64,000 nt of DNA from Ruminococcus sp. XPD3002 (lineage in GTDB: Bacteria; Bacillota; Clostridia; Oscillospirales; Ruminococcaceae). How positions within the stretch are numbered: the first letter of the stretch is position 1; the number at the start of each line of letters is the position of its first letter. The stretch lies in contig FPJT01000004.1 of assembly GCA_900119535.1 (NCBI GenBank), positions 62,001 to 126,000 on the forward strand, read 5' to 3'. The notes under the pieces are model-generated. The model had not been told where the DNA came from. It did no database searches and saw only the letters and a program-made list of their open reading frames with translations. The translations under genes were made by a program, and so were the position numbers. This document shows positions 1 to 8,822 of the stretch, in pieces.

Positions 1-142
1 CAGCCTTGCATGGCACTCAATTACAGTTATCTGAAACCGTAATATTTCGTGAGTGCCATGCAAGGCTGAAAATTTAAAGTAAAGGCTCAGAAAAAGATCA
101 AGAGGAACTCTTGTTCAGATAGTTCCCCTCAATACTACATAT
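1..142 (+). repeat. three-hairpin intergenic element, copy A (left end outside window)
   Basis: The window opens on a perfect 18-bp inverted repeat (1-18 against 51-68, arms starting CAGCCTTGCATGG). It is followed by the AAAATTTAAAGTAAAGGCTC tail and a second imperfect hairpin ending in an ACATA-type terminus. The same plan recurs near 31.9, 51.5, 56.5 and 59.1 kb. The 5' hairpin module seen in the other copies would lie left of the window. Confidence 0.85.
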
Positions 143-163
143 AGAGCCGATAACAATTATATA

Positions 164-634
164 CTACTTACTATTCAACGGAGGATTTTCTTTCATGTAC
201 TGATCGAGTATTTCCGCTGCCGTATTCACAAATCGTATGCAGGGACGAACCTTATAATACTTCGCAGTTCTCGCCTCAGGCATGGGAGAACTGTCCACAT
301 TAAGTCCCTTAAGCAGTTCACGGCAAATGATAGTACCGTGCTTTTCGCGGAATCGTGCTGCAAGCTCCTGTATTCTTGCGTAGTGCTCGCTTTTCTCCTT
401 AATATCGTCCGTGGAAGTGTAGCCGTAAAGTAGTCCCGCAGCCATAAAAATAGCTGAACAAGCACCGCACACCTCGCGCATTCGTCCCATTCCGCCGCCA
501 AAGGACGATGAGAGCAGAAGTGCGGTTTTTTCGTCCAAACCCGTAACATCGGTAAAAGCCGCAAATACTGCCTGAGCGCAGCTTCTTCCTTCGGCAAAAA
601 GATCGCATGCCTTTTCAGCATGATCGGTATTCAT
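164..634 (-). CDS. C_GCAxxG_C_C family redox-active protein
   Basis: This 156-residue soluble protein has the spaced cysteines of the C_GCAxxG_C_C (redox-active, PF09719-type) family. C19 lies in RSCAQAV, C56 and C59 in the CGAC motif after a glycine-rich FGGGMG stretch, and further cysteines follow near residues 105 and 132. Members are thought to bind metal or act in thiol redox chemistry; no reaction is established. The start codon overlaps the comF stop by four bases (ATGA), so the two are translationally coupled at the end of a leftward operon that begins with PBP1A. No signal peptide is present. Confidence 0.8.
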   Translation of the reverse strand: MNTDHAEKACDLFAEGRSCAQAVFAAFTDVTGLDEKTALLLSSSFGGGMGRMREVCGACSAIFMAAGLLYGYTSTDDIKEKSEHYARIQELAARFREKHGTIICRELLKGLNVDSSPMPEARTAKYYKVRPCIRFVNTAAEILDQYMKENPPLNSK

Positions 635-1296
635 ATGATCCCTTCCTTTTTTTCAGTCTTACAGCAGCAGGCACAGTGAACCTCCGCCGCATCGGATGAC
701 AGAAGCACAGAAACTATCTCTGCAAGTGTACTTCCCGTAGTACATATATCATCCACCAGTAATATCCGCTTCCCCTTTACGGTATCAGGTTCGGGAACTC
801 TGAAAGCCCCTTTCAGGTTTACCTGACGTTCCTTGAAATTCAGTTCCTTCTGCGGCATGGTATCGATATACTTCTCAACCGCCGCAACGTAAGGTATACC
901 GCAGTTTTCGCTGATGATGCGGCAAATCTCAACTGCCTGATCGTAACCTCTTTCACGCAGGTCCTTGCCGTACATGGGAACGGGGACTATAATATCTGTA
1001 CGTTCTGTGATACCTTCGGAACGAAGTCTGTCGCAGAGCGCATTTCCCAGCGCAAAAGCACTGTTACCGAGAGTTCCGTCCTTCATAAGTATTATGGCAG
1101 GCTTTATAGCCTCGTCATACACATATGCAGCGGTAAAGCTCTCAGCACCGCTTATGCAGAAGCTGTCAGAGTACACCGTAAGCTTGTCCTCACACTCACC
1201 GCAGAATCGTCCGTCGCTTTCTATAACTGTTCCGCATACGGGACAGCGGTTCGGATACAGCAGATGCAGTATACTCCGTTTTGTATTGCTTTTCAT
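631..1296 (-). CDS. comF: ComF family phosphoribosyltransferase-like protein
   Basis: This is a 221-residue ComF/GntX-type protein. The N-terminus has a CPVCG...CGEC zinc-binding pair (residues about 18-36). The C-terminal half has the type I phosphoribosyltransferase PRPP loop, VDDICTTGSTL, near residue 180. In competent Firmicutes ComF aids DNA uptake, but many non-competent species carry it and its substrate is unknown. It follows the methyltransferase gene by one base and overlaps the next gene by four, so all are probably cotranscribed. Confidence 0.85.
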   Translation of the reverse strand: MKSNTKRSILHLLYPNRCPVCGTVIESDGRFCGECEDKLTVYSDSFCISGAESFTAAYVYDEAIKPAIILMKDGTLGNSAFALGNALCDRLRSEGITERTDIIVPVPMYGKDLRERGYDQAVEICRIISENCGIPYVAAVEKYIDTMPQKELNFKERQVNLKGAFRVPEPDTVKGKRILLVDDICTTGSTLAEIVSVLLSSDAAEVHCACCCKTEKKEGII

Positions 1297-1297
1297 A

Positions 1298-2413
1298 TCA
1301 GAAGTACATGTACAGCTGACACTTTATCATTCCGTTGTAAAGCTTTCGGCGCTTCTTTGCAGGAGAACCGAAAAACTGCTCAAACTGCTCATGGGGCGAG
1401 ATTATATAGCTCTGACGGTTTCCGCCCTTTCCGAGAACACGTCCCATCTGTCTGTAGATGCCCTCAGCTTCACGGAGTTCGAGAAGACGTTCACCGTAAG
1501 GCGGATTGCAGATGACTATTGAATCCTCGGGCTGTCGGAAAGAGGAAATATCAGCCTGTTCTACCCTGATACGGGACTTGATGCCTGCCTTGTGAGCGTT
1601 ATCGAGAGTCAGTGCAACAGCTGCATCGTCGATATCGAAGCCTATTCCCTCGAATTCAGCGGAACGATCCACCTGATCGATAGCACGTTTGCGTTCCTCC
1701 TGCCATACTTTACTGTCGATAGATGCCCATTTCTCAGCAGCAAATCTTCTGTTTATGCCAACAGGTATTTTAAGAGCCTTCATTGCCGCCTCTATCAGCA
1801 GAGTACCGCTTCCGCAGAAGGGATCGCACACAATTGAATCGGCTCTTACACGGGCAAGGTCAACTATACCTGCCGCAAGAGTCTCCTTGATAGGTGCAGC
1901 GTTGGAGTTCTTTCTGTAGCCTCGCTTATGAAGTCCCACACCGCTTGTATCAAGGTAAATAGTAACAACGTCCTTGAGGATGCTGAACTTTATCTGTATC
2001 GCAGGCCCTGTCTCGTCGAACCAGCTTACGCCGTACTTTGATTTAAGTCGCTCAACAGCGGCTTTTTTTATTATGGACTGACAGTCGGGGACGCTGTGCA
2101 GAGTTGAATCAAGCGAATAGCCCTTAACAGGAAAGGCATCGTTTACGCCGATGTACCTTTCAAGCTCTATAGCTCTTACGCCCTGAAACAGCTCCTCAAA
2201 GGACTCTGCACGGAACTCTATAAGCTCTATGAGTACACGCTCGGCAGTTGAAAGGCAGAGATTCGCTCTTGCCATGATGTTTTCATCACCTGTGAAGCTT
2301 ATTTTTCCGTCGCTGACTTTAAGGTCTGTGCCGCCTATTTTTGTTATCTCATATTTCAGTACGCTTTCCAGTCCGAAATGACAGGGACAGCATAATCTCA
2401 TTGTATTGCTCAT
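1298..2413 (-). CDS. THUMP-domain class I SAM-dependent RNA methyltransferase (RlmL/YpsC type)
   Basis: This protein resembles the COG0116 23S rRNA guanine-N2 methyltransferases. It has an N-terminal THUMP-like RNA-binding region, a SAM site at DPFCGSGTLLIEAA, and the catalytic NPPYGERL motif near the C-terminus. I place the start at the ATG of MSNTMRL (371 residues) because AGAGGGAG sits just upstream; an 11-residue upstream extension has no ribosome binding site. A 12-bp hairpin separates it from PBP1A, so expression is either partly uncoupled from or read through from that gene. The exact modified nucleotide cannot be read from the sequence. Confidence 0.85.
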   Translation of the reverse strand: MSNTMRLCCPCHFGLESVLKYEITKIGGTDLKVSDGKISFTGDENIMARANLCLSTAERVLIELIEFRAESFEELFQGVRAIELERYIGVNDAFPVKGYSLDSTLHSVPDCQSIIKKAAVERLKSKYGVSWFDETGPAIQIKFSILKDVVTIYLDTSGVGLHKRGYRKNSNAAPIKETLAAGIVDLARVRADSIVCDPFCGSGTLLIEAAMKALKIPVGINRRFAAEKWASIDSKVWQEERKRAIDQVDRSAEFEGIGFDIDDAAVALTLDNAHKAGIKSRIRVEQADISSFRQPEDSIVICNPPYGERLLELREAEGIYRQMGRVLGKGGNRQSYIISPHEQFEQFFGSPAKKRRKLYNGMIKCQLYMYF

Positions 2414-2434
2414 ATTATCTCCCTCTATAGGCAG

Positions 2435-2461
2435 ACCTGCCTGCACCGAGTGCAGACAGGT
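2435..2461 (-). terminator. 12-bp hairpin between PBP1A and the methyltransferase
   Basis: ACCTGCCTGCAC (2435-2446) pairs with 2450-2461 across a 3-base loop, with one G-U pair on the leftward transcript. No U-tract follows, so it is a weak terminator or an RNA processing/stability element rather than a classical intrinsic terminator. Confidence 0.5.
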
Positions 2462-2475
2462 CGTTTCATTGTGTA

Positions 2476-5112
2476 TTATTGAACTGCCGGTTCTCCGCCG
2501 CCGACAGCAGCTGCACCGCTGTCAACGCCTCCACCGTTATAGTCAGCACCGCCGCCTGTGTAATCGATAGCGCCGCCGCCGACATCACCGCCTGTTCCTG
2601 CGCCTGCACCTGCATTAGGATCAACCCAAGTGTTTCCGCCTGTACCTGCACCTGCGTTAGGATCAACCCATGTGTTTCCGCCTGTACCTGCGCCTGCGTT
2701 AGGATCAGTCCATGTATTTCCGCCTGTACCAGCACCTGCACCAGCGTTAGGATCAGTCCATGTGTTGCCGCCTGTGCCTGCACCTGCATTAGGATCGGTC
2801 CATGTATTGCCTGAGTTATCGGTCTGACCTGAATCCACATAACCGCCGCCGTGGTTTCCGTTACATGTAGGAGCGTTAGTGGACTTCCAGTAACCTGTGA
2901 TTCCCTTAGGACAATATGGTCCTGCGATCATACCTGTAGCGGTACACATAGGAGCTTCAATAACAGAAGCAACAGGCTCAAAGTCCTGAGGAGTATCAGT
3001 GAACATCGTATCAGCATATTCGCCGATTATGTTTCTCCATACCTGAGCTGATTTAAGCGAGGTAGGAAGTTCAAGAGCTTCATTGTACTGCTTGTATCCA
3101 ATAGTGATACCGCTTACGAAATCGCGTGTCATACCAACGAATGTAAGGTCATACCAGTTATCGGTCGTACCTGTCTTACCGCAGACTGTCTTGTAGTAAC
3201 CCTTAGCGGCAGTACCTGTACCATTTTCAACAACGTTCTTAAGGAGACGGTTCATTACCCATGCAGTCTCATCAGAAACAGCTTCTCTCGGGTTGCCGTC
3301 GTTGGAGTAGATAACGTTGCGGTTGCTGTCCTCGATACGTGAAACTATGTGAGCATCGTTGTAGATACCGTTGTTGCCGTAAGGGAGGTAAGCATTAACA
3401 AGGTTTTCAAGAGTTATACCGTATGTCAGCGAACCAACAGACAGAGGTGAATAAGCCTCGTCATCAGGATCGAGCTGCATACCCATTTTGTTCTTACAGA
3501 ACTCGAATACTTCAGTAGGTGTAAGTGCCTGACAAAGCTGTGCAGGAACTGTATTGAAGGATTTCTGGAGGAAGTAGTAAATGAAGTTTGTGGCATGAGA
3601 GATACTGATGTTTCCGTCAACCGAGTAGTTGGTAGGCCACGGTTTGCCGTTTACTTCCATTATAGCCTCATCCTTGAAGGTCGAACCCCAGTGGATGTAG
3701 TCTGTTTCAAGAGCAAGTCCGTATGTCGAGATAGGCTTCATTGTAGAACCGATCTGTCTTGGCTCTGTAACAGCATAGCTGGTTGAAAGTGAGGATTCCT
3801 TTGGTCCCCAGTTACCTACCTGAGCCATTACCGAACCGTCATAGCGGAGTGCTACGAAGGCGATGTGAGGAAGATACTCCTCAGCCTTTCCGTCGTTATC
3901 AAGGTCAGCCCATCTTCTTACGTAATCAGCTGATACCATATTGTTGATGTCAAGGAACTTCTCCTCAACGTAAGCCTGCATCTGGGGATCGATAGTTGAA
4001 TAGATCCTATAGCCGCCCTTGTTGATACGCTTGATAGCTTCTTCCTTGTCTATGCCGTACTGTTCCATAAGATAGCCGGCTGCCTCGTACATCATGGCAT
4101 CGACTTCCCATGTATATATCTGCTGTTCGCTCTCCATCTTTTCGAGGTCGATCTCGGGGTGGAGCTTTCTGTATTCCTCTGTATCGGTATAGAGGATATG
4201 TGTATTCAGGTATTCCTGATACTCGTCATAGGTTATAGCGCCGTTCTTGTACATCTGCCAGAGAACGTACTGCTGACGCTCCTTGTTATTTGCCTTACCG
4301 TCGCGGATAAGGTTGCCGTCGTCATCGTAATACTCAACGAACGGACCGTACCACTCAGGGCTCTGAGGGATAGCGGCAAGTACGGCAGCTTCGGGAACTG
4401 TAAGCTCCTCAACGCTCTTTCCGAAATAACGTGTAGCAGCAAGCTGTATACCGTTGATAGGACCGCCGAATCCGATATAGTTGAGGTACTCTTCAAGGAT
4501 CTCGTCCTTTGAGTAGGTCTTTTCAAGCTGCATCGCAGAGAAGATCTCACGTATCTTACGCTGCGGAGATCGCTCGTCATCACCTGTCAGGTTCTTGATG
4601 AGCTGCTGAGTGATAGTCGAACCACCCTGGTCGGTATTGTAGAAGTGAAGGAACATGTTAAGGAACGCCGAAAAGGTACGCTTGTAGTCAACACCGTCGT
4701 GGGTATAGAAACGCTCATCCTCGGTGTAAACGAAAGCGTTGCGGACGTGCTGAGGTATCTTATCGATAGAAACAGGGATACGCTGAACGTCCGTCTTTAT
4801 GCTCTGGAGCACCTTTAACTGCGGCTCGCCGTTCTCGTCAAGCTCAGTACCGTAGAAATAGGTATCGCTTCCTGATTCAAGCTCTGAAAGTGAGATACTT
4901 GTAGCCTCCTCCATGAAGTCGAGGACGTAGACTGTAAGTGCAGTTGCTACGATAGTACCCGTAATTATCATTACCAGGAACAGTGAAAGCAGTGTGGTAG
5001 CTATTACCATGAAAAATTTCTTGAAAAAAGTGGCAACGGGATTCCGTTTTTTCTTTTTCACAGTTTTCTTCTGAGGCGCAGGACGCCTTCCATTAACACT
5101 ATAATTGCTCAT
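2476..5112 (-). CDS. class A penicillin-binding protein (PBP1A type) with glycine-rich repeat tail
   Basis: This is an 878-residue bifunctional peptidoglycan synthase. It has a basic cytoplasmic N-terminus, one membrane anchor (about 32-60) and a GT51 transglycosylase domain with catalytic E131 in EDERFYTHDG plus GGSTITQQ. The transpeptidase domain has S455 in STMK, SFN near 517 and KTGT at 645-648. Both active sites are intact. Residues about 757-878 form a low-complexity tail of five GNTW(T/V)DPNAGAG units and then Gly/Asp-rich sequence, outside the membrane. The ribosome binding site at the annotated ATG is weak, while a strong AGGAG lies about 40 bases upstream beyond a small GC hairpin. 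It heads the leftward operon. Confidence 0.95.
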   Translation of the reverse strand: MSNYSVNGRRPAPQKKTVKKKKRNPVATFFKKFFMVIATTLLSLFLVMIITGTIVATALTVYVLDFMEEATSISLSELESGSDTYFYGTELDENGEPQLKVLQSIKTDVQRIPVSIDKIPQHVRNAFVYTEDERFYTHDGVDYKRTFSAFLNMFLHFYNTDQGGSTITQQLIKNLTGDDERSPQRKIREIFSAMQLEKTYSKDEILEEYLNYIGFGGPINGIQLAATRYFGKSVEELTVPEAAVLAAIPQSPEWYGPFVEYYDDDGNLIRDGKANNKERQQYVLWQMYKNGAITYDEYQEYLNTHILYTDTEEYRKLHPEIDLEKMESEQQIYTWEVDAMMYEAAGYLMEQYGIDKEEAIKRINKGGYRIYSTIDPQMQAYVEEKFLDINNMVSADYVRRWADLDNDGKAEEYLPHIAFVALRYDGSVMAQVGNWGPKESSLSTSYAVTEPRQIGSTMKPISTYGLALETDYIHWGSTFKDEAIMEVNGKPWPTNYSVDGNISISHATNFIYYFLQKSFNTVPAQLCQALTPTEVFEFCKNKMGMQLDPDDEAYSPLSVGSLTYGITLENLVNAYLPYGNNGIYNDAHIVSRIEDSNRNVIYSNDGNPREAVSDETAWVMNRLLKNVVENGTGTAAKGYYKTVCGKTGTTDNWYDLTFVGMTRDFVSGITIGYKQYNEALELPTSLKSAQVWRNIIGEYADTMFTDTPQDFEPVASVIEAPMCTATGMIAGPYCPKGITGYWKSTNAPTCNGNHGGGYVDSGQTDNSGNTWTDPNAGAGTGGNTWTDPNAGAGAGTGGNTWTDPNAGAGTGGNTWVDPNAGAGTGGNTWVDPNAGAGAGTGGDVGGGAIDYTGGGADYNGGGVDSGAAAVGGGEPAVQ
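2590..2812 (-). repeat. tandem coding repeats in the PBP1A tail
   Basis: Five in-frame units of roughly 36-42 bp encode GGNTWxDPNAGAG(AG)T. They differ by an optional Gly-Ala insertion and T/V at one position. Such nearly identical DNA repeats are prone to copy-number change by slippage. Confidence 0.85.
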
Positions 5113-5192
5113 ATATCATCTTGCCGCGATCCACGGAAAAGCGGCGGGATCTCCTTTCATTCTTTATTTTTTCGCATTAAAACACATCTTAT

Positions 5193-5221
5193 ATTATACC
5201 ATATTTCCGAACGTTTGTTAA
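5193..5221 (-). promoter_or_regulatory. sigma-A type promoter for the PBP1A operon
   Basis: On the leftward strand TTAACA (5216-5221) is separated by 17 bp from TATAAT (5193-5198). It lies 80 bases before the PBP1A start in an otherwise AT-rich gap. Confidence 0.75.
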
Positions 5222-5321
5222 TAGTACGGAAAGAAATAATTTAAGATTTGTATATTATATCAAAAAACGGACAAAATAGAAGTATGGTTTAGTCACATTT
5301 ATTGATCATTGAGGTGATAAA

Positions 5322-5660
5322 ATGTCAGGAATTATCGACAAACGGGTGTATTTTACATTTTTAACGGGACTTACTCTCTCGGGATTCATAGTTATCTGTA
5401 CAATGGGACAGTCCGCACACCGCAGGAAGACTGCCGAGCGCATATCCGCAGGAGCGGCTTACGAATCCCTCCCCGACCGCATCGTAAAGGAATACAACGG
5501 CAGGATAGGTGTATTCGCACGGGGAAGCACAGTCCCCTACCGTGTCATAGACTACGATATCTCACTGCTTTCCGATTTCGACAGGATACAGCTCAGCGAG
5601 GGAATAGAGATGAACAGCGACTATGAATTACAGCGCTTCATCGAGGATATAGCTACCTGA
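5322..5660 (+). CDS. membrane-anchored hypothetical protein, BofC C-terminal-like
   Basis: This 112-residue protein has one N-terminal transmembrane segment (about 10-30) and an exported domain. The pattern V-KEYNGRIGVFARG...YRVIDYDISLL...D...L-EGI...S--ELQRFIEDI resembles the small BofC C-terminal-like domain found in many clostridial single-pass proteins. I recognise this by pattern only. The start has GAGGTGATAAA just upstream. The last eight bases overlap the end of the convergent flavin reductase gene. A role in sporulation or envelope signalling is possible but not shown. Confidence 0.7.
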   Translation: MSGIIDKRVYFTFLTGLTLSGFIVICTMGQSAHRRKTAERISAGAAYESLPDRIVKEYNGRIGVFARGSTVPYRVIDYDISLLSDFDRIQLSEGIEMNSDYELQRFIEDIAT

Positions 5661-6246
5661 CGCCTTTGTCCGCAGGACGGTGCTTCTTCTTTTTCCTTAC
5701 CGAAAAGCCGAAATCTCCGAGCTTTCTGCCAAGTGCGAAGTATTCGCCGTGTGCATAGGCAGCAAGTCCGCACTGCTGTAAATTCAGCTTGCCCTTGCTG
5801 TCGATGTATCTCTCGTCAACGTCCACACCGACTATCTCCGCCAGGAACATTGTATGTGAGCCAAGCGGCTTAACTTCGCTCACCCTGCATTCAAGGCTTA
5901 CGGGACATTCGGTAATTATCGGTACACTTACGTTTGCCGCAGGTTCGATGTGGAAGCCGCATTTTTCAAGCTTATCCATATCTCTGCCGCTTTTGACTCC
6001 GCAGAAGTCTGTTTCACGCACCATAGCGGAGGTAGTGAGGTTGATAACGAACTCTCCCGAATCCTTTATAATATCGTGGGAATAGCGTTCGGGACGCACA
6101 GATATGTACGTCATAGGCGGACGAGTGCAGACGATGCCTGTCCAGCCGATAGTGAGAACGTTGCATTTCTCCATATTACCGCAGGTGACCAGTGCGGCAG
6201 GAACGGGAGCAAGCAGAGCACTGCCTTTCCAGAATTGTTTAGCCAT
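5653..6246 (-). CDS. flavin reductase family protein (FMN-binding split barrel)
   Basis: This protein of about 197 residues has the flavin reductase-like split-barrel pattern (DIM6/NTAB). It starts with LLAPVPAALVTCG, then NVLTIGWTG, RPPMTYISVRPERYS, FVINL and DFCGVKSGRD. Such proteins bind FMN and reduce flavins or act as small oxidoreductases with NAD(P)H; the substrate here is unknown. CAGGAGAGATT immediately precedes the ATG of MAKQFW, which I prefer to an ATG five codons upstream. It is monocistronic and converges on the preceding gene. Confidence 0.85.
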   Translation of the reverse strand: MAKQFWKGSALLAPVPAALVTCGNMEKCNVLTIGWTGIVCTRPPMTYISVRPERYSHDIIKDSGEFVINLTTSAMVRETDFCGVKSGRDMDKLEKCGFHIEPAANVSVPIITECPVSLECRVSEVKPLGSHTMFLAEIVGVDVDERYIDSKGKLNLQQCGLAAYAHGEYFALGRKLGDFGFSVRKKKKHRPADKGVR

Positions 6247-6342
6247 AATCTCTCCTGACATCTGTATTTAGTATTTCACGATATTATTATACCACCATAT
6301 AACTGCGAATTCAAGGATATAAATGCAAAATTTATGCAAAAA

Positions 6343-6372
6343 TAAGCCGTCCCTTAGCAAAGGAACGGCTTA
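6343..6372 (-). terminator. intrinsic terminator of the lipoprotein gene
   Basis: A 13-bp inverted repeat (6343-6355 with 6360-6372, TAAGCCGT outer part) is followed on the leftward strand by ATTTTTG. It lies just after the lipoprotein stop codon. Confidence 0.85.
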
Positions 6373-6381
6373 TATAATTGT

Positions 6382-6966
6382 TTATTGAACGGATACTGTT
6401 GTTTCCTCCTGAGTGGGAACAGTTTCCTCAGCAGCATCGGATGTGCTTATCAGTGTCACCTCACGGAAGGTCATGGAAAGCTGATTGTTAGGCATACTGA
6501 AAGCCGCAAGCCGTCCGTTTTCGTCAACGGTCACGGTATAGTCACCGCCTTCAAGACTTCCGCTGATAAGGAGCATACCGTCCTTTTCCTCGCCTTTCAG
6601 CTCAGTAAGCTTTGCGGCAGTGTCCACAGCGTCCATAAGGTTCAGCATCATGGCTTTAACGGGAAGCGCCGAACGGGGCACTGAGAAGCTCAGTCCCTTA
6701 TAGCTTGCTTCTGCGTTTCCTGCCTCAAATGAGAGGGTAACTCCGCTGAGAGTATTCGGCGACTTGAATTCTGCGGACCACACACCGTCCCCGAAACGCT
6801 TTACCTCGGCTTCTCCGCTGAATTTATCGAGGGTTATGCTCATTTCGGCGGTAAAAGCGCAGTTAAGACCGTTAGTCCGCTCAGAGCTGTTCTGCGCAGG
6901 TACCGCACAGCTGCTCAGTACAAACACCATAACAAATATGATCGCGGACGCAAAAAGTTTTTTCAT
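6382..6966 (-). CDS. putative lipoprotein of unknown function
   Basis: This 194-residue protein has a classic lipoprotein signal: a MKK start, a hydrophobic stretch, and a lipobox LSSC with the acylated cysteine at residue 20. The rest is a beta-rich domain with alternating hydrophobic residues and an acidic, Thr-rich C-terminus. The overall look is LolA/LppX-like, but I cannot assign a family. It has its own terminator and no partner, so I can only predict that it is attached to the outer face of the membrane. Confidence 0.75.
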   Translation of the reverse strand: MKKLFASAIIFVMVFVLSSCAVPAQNSSERTNGLNCAFTAEMSITLDKFSGEAEVKRFGDGVWSAEFKSPNTLSGVTLSFEAGNAEASYKGLSFSVPRSALPVKAMMLNLMDAVDTAAKLTELKGEEKDGMLLISGSLEGGDYTVTVDENGRLAAFSMPNNQLSMTFREVTLISTSDAAEETVPTQEETTVSVQ

Positions 6967-7016
6967 AATGATCGCTCCGATCCTATAATATTGCTTTCAC
7001 GTCCGTTTTTATCAGA

Positions 7017-8711
7017 TCATATGTTGCCGAGCTGCTTCTCCTTGAGTATCCTGTAGGCATCAGGCAGACAGCTTATGATGTCACGGGGCAGCATTGCCTC
7101 CTGACCGTACTTATCCGCAGCAGCGTCACCTGCAAGGCCGTGTATGTAAACGCCTGCACAGCATGCATCAAATGGAGCATATTTCTGTGCGGCAGTTGCA
7201 CCTATGATACCTGCAAGGATATCGCCGCTTCCGCCTCTGCTCATACCTGCGTTGCCCGTGTGATTAGCGGCAGTCTTATGGCTGTCGGCAACGAGTGTAC
7301 CTGCACCCTTAAGGACAACTGTTATGCCGAATTTCTCGGCGTACTTCTCCGCAGTCATTATACGGTTATCGTTTATTGCAGCCGCATCGCAGTTGAGCAG
7401 TCTCGCCATTTCTCCCGGATGGGGAGTTATTATGACCTCTGACTTCCTGTTCAGTAATATATTTATGTCACGTGCTATACAGTTTATTCCATCTGCGTCA
7501 ACTATCACGGGAACTTTTGCATTTGCAAGGACGAAGCGTACTATCTCGGCAGTATCATTTGTAACGCCCATTCCGCAGCCGATAACTATAGTGTCCGACT
7601 TTTCCATAGCGTCCAGAAGCGCATCCTTGCTGCTGTCAAAGAGCATGAAGCCGTAATCGTCCTCGTCGAGGGTGATGTAGGTAGCTTCGGGAGCAAGTAC
7701 AGATACCGTATCAATGCATTTTTCCACCGATGCCACACGCACCATTCCTGCGCCGCCTCTCAGCGCTCCGAGAGCCGCAAAAGCTGCTGCACCTCGCATA
7801 CTGCTGCTGCCTGCGATAACAAGTACGCTTCCGAAAGTACCTTTGTGGGCATCTCTTTCGCGCTTCGGCGGAAAGCCTGCAAGGTGCTTTCTTTCTATCC
7901 TGTAGTAAGTACGTTCGCCCTCTATGCAGTCGATAGCCATACGCGGGATACCGATATCTGCAACGGTTATCTTACCGCAGTATTTCTTCAGCGGGAACTG
8001 CGACATACCTGTCTTTATGTAGCCGAATGTAATAGTCTCGTCCGCCTTGAATACGCCTTTTGCAACAGTACCCGAATTGCTGTTTCCGCCGCTTGGTATA
8101 TCAACAGCTATCTTGTATGCACCTGTACCGATATTGAACAGGGACATTATATCTTTATCGAGCTTGCCGTGGAATCCTGTACCGAACACGCCGTCCACGA
8201 GAATATCCGCATCTATAACTGCATGTCGGATATCCGAGAGGCGCTTTTTTTCGTTCAGGAGTATGTTCTCTATCGGAGAGCGCTCCTTCTTTTTGGAAAT
8301 ATCAGTGAGGTCTTTATCCTGAAGTGTCATGAAATCCAGTTCCGCAGCCTCGGCGGCAGCGGCTTCGTTTGCCGACTTATAGCCTGTTATGACGTTAACT
8401 CTTGAAGGGAGCTTCTCGAACATCTCCTTTGCAGGTTCTGCCGAAGGAGCTTTTATAAGGTTGATAACAGTAACTCTGAATCCTCTGTAGACCAGCAGTT
8501 CCGCAGCCACAAAGCAGTCTCCGCCGTTATTTCCCGAACCTGCAAGAAATACGATATGGGGCTGTTCCTTCGAGTTTTCACGGGTGCTGCACTCCTCGAT
8601 GAGCTTAGCAAGTGCCTTTCCGGCGTTGAGCATGAGCTGTTTTTTCGATACTCCAAGCTTTTCCGAATGGTTTTCGATCTTCGCCATTTGTTTAGGTGTA
8701 ACTATCTGCAT
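7017..8711 (-). CDS. nnr: bifunctional NAD(P)H-hydrate epimerase / ADP-dependent dehydratase
   Basis: This 564-residue fusion repairs damaged NADHX and NADPHX. The N-terminal YjeF-N epimerase domain (about 1-265) contains GSGNNGGDCFVAAELL and VDGVFGTGFHG. The C-terminal ribokinase-like dehydratase domain (about 280-560) contains KGTFGSVLVIAGS, VIGCGMG, PVIVDADG, TPHPGEMARL and the catalytic GNAGMSRGGSGDILAG. A charged insertion of some 45 residues (about 110-155) sits in the epimerase half. AAGGAGG lies nine bases before the ATG. The next gene upstream is separated by about 110 bases that hold a fragment of an intergenic element. Confidence 0.95.
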   Translation of the reverse strand: MQIVTPKQMAKIENHSEKLGVSKKQLMLNAGKALAKLIEECSTRENSKEQPHIVFLAGSGNNGGDCFVAAELLVYRGFRVTVINLIKAPSAEPAKEMFEKLPSRVNVITGYKSANEAAAAEAAELDFMTLQDKDLTDISKKKERSPIENILLNEKKRLSDIRHAVIDADILVDGVFGTGFHGKLDKDIMSLFNIGTGAYKIAVDIPSGGNSNSGTVAKGVFKADETITFGYIKTGMSQFPLKKYCGKITVADIGIPRMAIDCIEGERTYYRIERKHLAGFPPKRERDAHKGTFGSVLVIAGSSSMRGAAAFAALGALRGGAGMVRVASVEKCIDTVSVLAPEATYITLDEDDYGFMLFDSSKDALLDAMEKSDTIVIGCGMGVTNDTAEIVRFVLANAKVPVIVDADGINCIARDINILLNRKSEVIITPHPGEMARLLNCDAAAINDNRIMTAEKYAEKFGITVVLKGAGTLVADSHKTAANHTGNAGMSRGGSGDILAGIIGATAAQKYAPFDACCAGVYIHGLAGDAAADKYGQEAMLPRDIISCLPDAYRILKEKQLGNI

Positions 8712-8734
8712 TAATAAAGACCTCCTTTATATAT

Positions 8735-8790
8735 CTGAATGGAGTTTGAGGGAAACCCTTTTAAAAGAATTTCCCTCAATATCAGGTATA
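8735..8790. repeat. solo terminal module of the three-hairpin element
   Basis: GAGTTTGAGGGAAACCC followed by a TTTT loop and a TTTCCCTCAAT end closely matches the right end of copy E near 59.2 kb. The central inverted repeat is absent, so this is a decayed or partial copy. Confidence 0.6.
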
Positions 8791-8822
8791 AAATTATTTA
8801 CAGTTGCTGTACATTAAACGGC

